Shown piece by piece: positions 44,201-50,200 of a DNA stretch of 64,000 nucleotides. Under the pieces are notes generated by a model. It was not told the origin of the DNA. It did no database searches and saw nothing but the letters and a program-made list of their open reading frames with translations. A program made the position numbers and the translations under genes. This stretch comes from Anisakis pegreffii (Eukaryota > Nematoda > Chromadorea > Rhabditida > Anisakidae). The stretch's first letter is position 1. Each line of letters opens with the position of its first letter. The stretch is taken from assembly GCA_035041965.1 (NCBI GenBank), contig JAPYMA010001327.1:18140-82139 (forward strand), written 5' to 3'.

Positions 44201-47200
44201 AGGTGAACTTCAGCCTAAGTCCAAACATCAGACTTACAAGGAAAGATCACAAACTTTTGAGACGAGTTATAATTCGGGCAACACTTGAATGCCTGGAGCT
44301 AGTACTCTCGGACGCGTGTTAGGCGGAATGTCTTTGGGTGAAATGTGATTGGACGGGATGTCATTAGGCGAACTGTTGCGAAACGAAATAACTGGTCACG
44401 GAAAATGACAGCATGTAATTGTGACATCTAACCGACAAGTGCAGGTCATACAGGGATAAGGCTGTGTTATTGTTTCCTGCGGATGTCATGTTATGTCTGT
44501 TTCTCTTGTTGTCTGTACGGGTGAATGTTGGAGATCTATTCGCGAAATATGCAGTCTCAAGCAAATTTGTTGCAGCCATTAAAGGGCTCGTTTCAGTCAT
44601 TGGATCAGTTTATTCCAATATATTTCGTCAAACAAAAGCAGTTTTAACCTAGAAAAACTATTTGGTTTTGCGACAGATTGAGGTTTATGATAGAGCCTGA
44701 GTTGAGCGTATATGGTTGAGGATGAAGGATGTGAAGTAAACATTCCCTTGAAACGGTTCGATCATTTGCTCCATTGCTTGTAGCTGTGTGAATTTGCCAT
44801 ACAGGCAAGCGAAACTTTTGTTTTGCTTATTAGTTGTTTTGATTTGATGCTCATGTTAATAGGCTTGAAAAGAATGTGATAATTGTTCTGGGATACTGTG
44901 AAGGAGAATAACGCCGATAAACTGCGCCACCATCAGCATGATAAGAAATTCCTTTCGCTTCTGCATTTCCAAGCCATCGCTATAGGTCAATGCTTCTAAG
45001 GCTTGGTAGCTCCATTATCTCCTTCGATGGTGTGGCAGGCCGTCATTACCTATTCCCTTTCCCCTAGTACAGGAATTCAATGTTTTCGCGCATAATGTTA
45101 AGAGCAACTCGATAACCGGTCCTAAAAATACTCGGTGGCGTGAAAAAATTTAATTCTCTGCAATGAAACACAAAGAGCAACTTAGAACTTTATTTATCAA
45201 TTGTGAAAAGAATATGAACCTCAGCATTTACCAACGAAAAATAATGAAAAAATGAAATTTATCAATGGGTTTATTTATGCCCTCAAGTACTCTCCTGATA
45301 CCCAAAATTTTTACCCCCTATGAGAAAATACTGCTATAGTTCATTGAATTTGATCGTGCCTATGACCGGGTACTCAGAGATATGTCAGTCTAGAAGACAG
45401 TGATGCATTAAGAGTGGTGGTACGGCAAGCTGCCACTTTTTGTTCCTTGATTGGAGCTGACAAAAAAGTGCTCGTCGAATGAGATCGGGCAAATTTGGTT
45501 TTTGATGCATCGTGAAAAGAACCGCAATCGAAAGGGTCTGTTTGGTCGGTGGCAAGCGAGGACCAATCTTCCGTGCCACTGACTGGAACTGAAGGAGATC
45601 AAGTTTCGATGGCAACCGAAAATCGGTAGCTACTGATTGAAAATGACTGATCGGTCGATAGCCTCGGTAAACTGAATTTCGATCACCATCGACGGAACCG
45701 ACCGTTACTCAAAATTTGATTTGTCGGTTGCCGCCGATAGAGTGTTCGGTTGGTGGCCACCGAAAAAATATCTCGCTTTTCCTAACTGCAATCCCAAATA
45801 CGAATCGGTGGGGATGAGCCCAACATCGTTTCATTTAGGGTACGTGCTCATTTTCTGCTTCCCTAAAGTTGGGCGTATTTCGTAATTTCACTTGATTGGG
45901 TAGCAATTTGATGGGACTCGAAAGAATACTTGCAGGTAGATAGTAGCTCGCGTTCAGTGTTCTCGTCAAACGTCGGCGGTGTTCATTTCAAAGATTCAGA
46001 TCTAGAAGCAGCAGCAGTAGCTGATCATCGACGTGTTTCATCGCCTCTCTCCATTGCCAGTTCAGATATTTCGTCGAAAAAGAAGAAGTCCTCTAACGAG
46101 GACGAGTTTTATGAACTGCCAACCAAGAAGAGCATCTCATCCCGTAACCGTAAACCTTCCTTTGGTGAGCTCAGCATCAAGGTTATTTCTATTTTTCTTC
46201 CCCATTTTTAATCATTTTGTTATGTTAGCATTCAAAACTCGCAACACCTTTTTTGTATAGATAGTTTTTAAACTTTCATAACGGAGGCAAACTTAATACT
46301 AGTGCAACGTTTGATACCCACATTTATTTTTCAGAGTTGTGGATCTGTGGAAACGATACAAATGCAGAACAATGCTCAAATCTATACGAAAACTGCTATG
46401 TACAAGGTGAGTTGTTGATTCAGACTAACTTTGTACATGATAAGATTACCATGGGGAATGATTATTTCTCTTCGCTTCTGCGTGGACTGGCAGTTCGAGA
46501 GTTACGTAGGTTCGGGATTTCCGCGCCAACCTCCGCATCAGTTCTGGAACAAAAAAATATTTGTTAACTTATTTTAGATGCGAGTTCCTAGGGCAGCCAC
46601 TGGCAAATAAATTTGGCCTCGGGTCAAAATTTTTCCAAACAACTGACCGGCAGGCCAAAACATCTTATCAACCAGAAATCCAGTGACATTGTCGTTTTTG
46701 TGTTTACCAAAAAAAAGAAATTATTCGCTAAAATGGAGGAATTCGATAAGTGCACAATTATTTGCGTTCAATTTGATATGACGGTGCCTGCAGTCGTCTG
46801 TCTATTAGGAAATACCCTACAACAGTGGTTCTCACGCTCGGGTACTCCATTACCCCTTTTGATGATCTGGCCGGCCACCGTTACACCTCTCCTCTCCTGA
46901 TACAAGAACTTACTATTTCTGCGTATAACGTCAGGAACAAACGGAAAACCGGTGTGGAAATTCCTCTTATGGCGTGAAAAAAAATAATTTTCTGGAATGA
47001 AACAAATATTTTTAGAACTTTATTTATACACTGCAGAAACAGTATGAACCTCGGCAATCAAAAACGAAGAGCAGTGAGAAAAACATTCTTCAGCGATTAA
47101 TATTAAATTTAACAACAAGTTCAATTACTTATGAAGAAAAAAGATGCAACGAACATTTGAGAAATTATCATCGAGATGAATGGAAAAGCAATCATTTCAT

Positions 47201-50200
47201 CAAAGTGATGGTTAATGAATAGGTAAAAGGTCATCGGGGGGATGAAAATAAATCTGAACTATGGAATAAAGTCTGAAAGCAATGATCTTTTCTATCGTAC
47301 CAAAGAGCTCAATCTATTCTTAATGCTCATGATAATTTAAAATAATAATTTTAAGTAGCTAAATAATTTAAAACCTTTTTTCTTTTCTTTTTTACCTCTT
47401 TAAAATCAGAATCTCAATTTCATCTGATGGGCCAGATATTATTGAAGACGGGCCCCAATTTTGGCCCACGGGCCGGAGGTTGCCGTTGGCTGTCCTAGGG
47501 TGCTGCAATACGTTTAGCTTGCAATGTTCATGGTTTGGTATCGAAATAATTTTATTCGTGCGATGTTTTTCATTAATTTGGTGCTCAGATGTTCTTAATT
47601 TCAGTATTTTTCCATTGATACGCACATTTACCATGGTCTGGTGTATTTCTTATCTATCTCTTAGCATAGTAACATTAATTTCCCCTCTCGCTTCTCCGCG
47701 AGGATAAGGACGAATCGTTCTTGCTTTCCCTGCCCTCGTGCTAATCTTATGCAGTCGATATGTTTTATGGCAATATTTAATGGTATTCCTCGGTTATGGG
47801 TTAGGGAATGTGTGAACGTGTACTAACGGATTACGCCTTATAACGGGTGGGACAATAAGATAACGGGGCGGCGATGAACTTTTTTGTTGATGATAAACTT
47901 ATTTTGATTTTCAATCGTATGAAAGGGTTAGTGGGTAATACAATGGTCGACGGTAATGGCAGGCCGTCAACGAACGAACTAGTAAGTGGATGGTGAACAG
48001 GTGAGAGGATGGGTTGACTGACTATCATCGGTTTGACAAACTGGTCAACGGATTATTCAGTGGGTGAGGGGAAAGGTCGTGTTCATGTATAAACGAACGA
48101 ATAAAGGCTCTATTTGTAGCATCATTGTCCAGATAGGGCCAATAGGTGGTGTAGTTTCAGTTGAAATTTGATTGATCCATCTGTTTAATCTCTTGTAGGG
48201 TACGATAGTAGCAGTAAAAAAGTTGAATATTGATCCCAAAAAGTACCCAAAACTTGAGCTCTCACGTGCCTTATTAATGGAATTCAAGAAGATGAAGGAT
48301 TTGCAACATGATCACATTACCAGGTTTGTTTGTCTCATTAATTTAAGCATATATCAGTTCATTGTTTTTTTCACGTATTCTGCTCCATACCACTCATATT
48401 TCCAGTATGCACTTGATTGTTCCTTTGTTATTACTGATGCCTTCGTTTATATCGAAGTGAACATAGTTTCATTTTTGAGTGCAACATCATGATAAGTGTT
48501 TCTTTTCAGGTTTACAGGAGCTTGTGTTGATTGTCCACATTACTGTCTTGTTCAAGAGTATTGTCCAAAAGGTTCACTTGAAGATATTCTAGAAAATGAA
48601 AAACTTGAACTGGATAGGATGATGAAATGCTCGCTGCTTCACGACCTTGTTAAGGTATGTGCTCTGATACTATTGTTGTGAGACAACAGTGGGTGAATTC
48701 GTTGAGATGCTAATTGACTGTATGCACTTAAGCTCATCATCGATCGCAGTTTGTCAAAATTGCGATAGATTCATTTAATTTATCAGTGATTCTTTCATGA
48801 TATCTTACTGTTGTTTGCAGGGAATGTACTTCCTACATAATAGTTACGTTGGTTCTCACGGCAAACTGAAGTCATCTAATTGTGTGGTTGATAGTCGATT
48901 CGTGCTCAAAGTCACTGATTTTGGTTTTCATGAATTGCACGCCATGGAAGACGAAAACATCGAAGAAATTGGCGAACATGCCTTCTATAAAAGTTTGCAA
49001 TCGTTATTTTCATTTGTGCATTTATTTTTGCTTCTCTGCAAAGTTAAACACATTCGCAAACTCATCTCCTTTTGTCTGTCGTTTTATTCATTTTCATGAT
49101 TATCTTCTTCCGAACGTTATGAATTCAGAGAAGTTATGGACAGCACCAGAAATACTTCGAAATTCGAGTGCATTTCCACCGAACGGTACTAAGGCAGGCG
49201 ACTCGTACAGTTTTGCCATTATTCTTCATGAAATGCTTTTCCGGAAGGGTGTTTTTTATAAAGAAGACGAACCATCACCCAAAGGTACTGTCCAGTTCGT
49301 TCTGTTTCTTTGCACCTCCATTCATGATATCATCCTTTTAACCTCACACCTTAATGAATGTGGTGTATTTCAAGTGATCTACGATGGAGTGAGGAAAGAG
49401 CCAACCTCTGAGGAAGCGCTTTATCGACCACAAATCCCCGAATCAGCACTCAGTGTTGATCCTGTAGACCCGAACTTACTGAAACTCATGAGGAGTTGTT
49501 GGGCTGAAGATGCACACGATAGGCCCGACTTCTCGGTGATCCGAAAAGTGGTTCGTTCTCTGAACAAGTAAGTAGATGAGTGGAATTTTTTCCAAGAATT
49601 TTATCCATTTAATTATGATCCGATCTTGTAGTCGTATCGTGTCACATTCATTAGGATGATGTCAAAGGAATGATTTTCTTTATAATATTAACTCGAACTT
49701 TTTGCTTGTTTAATGTATAATGGAGCGAGTTGAGTAGAGTCGAACGAATGAGTGTATTCATCAACTGAATGCATGTTCCTTCGATTGTTCGGTAAAGGGG
49801 GGTGTGAAACATAATTATTGTAATGAAAGCGTTGATGTGCGGTGAAGACGGAACAATGATATCTTTATTCACACGATTCAATAACAATAATATTCATAAT
49901 CATGATTGCTAACAATGTTTCGTAGGAATGTTTCGCAACAATGTACTTAGCGGTCAAAATCATCAAAGGCTTAGTATGACACAGTTATTGCAATAAACAT
50001 AAGACACATACACAACAGAGAAGATGATACATAACAAGGAAAACAGTCGTGAATAAGCCTATTCACGATAATTATTGCACCCATTTGTATTTGAACTGTA
50101 TCAGTTTGTTTATCGTAATTGAAAGGATTATGATTCATCACTTTCACTAGAAACAATGAGACGTCGAATTTGGTGGACAATTTATTGAAACGCATGGAAC

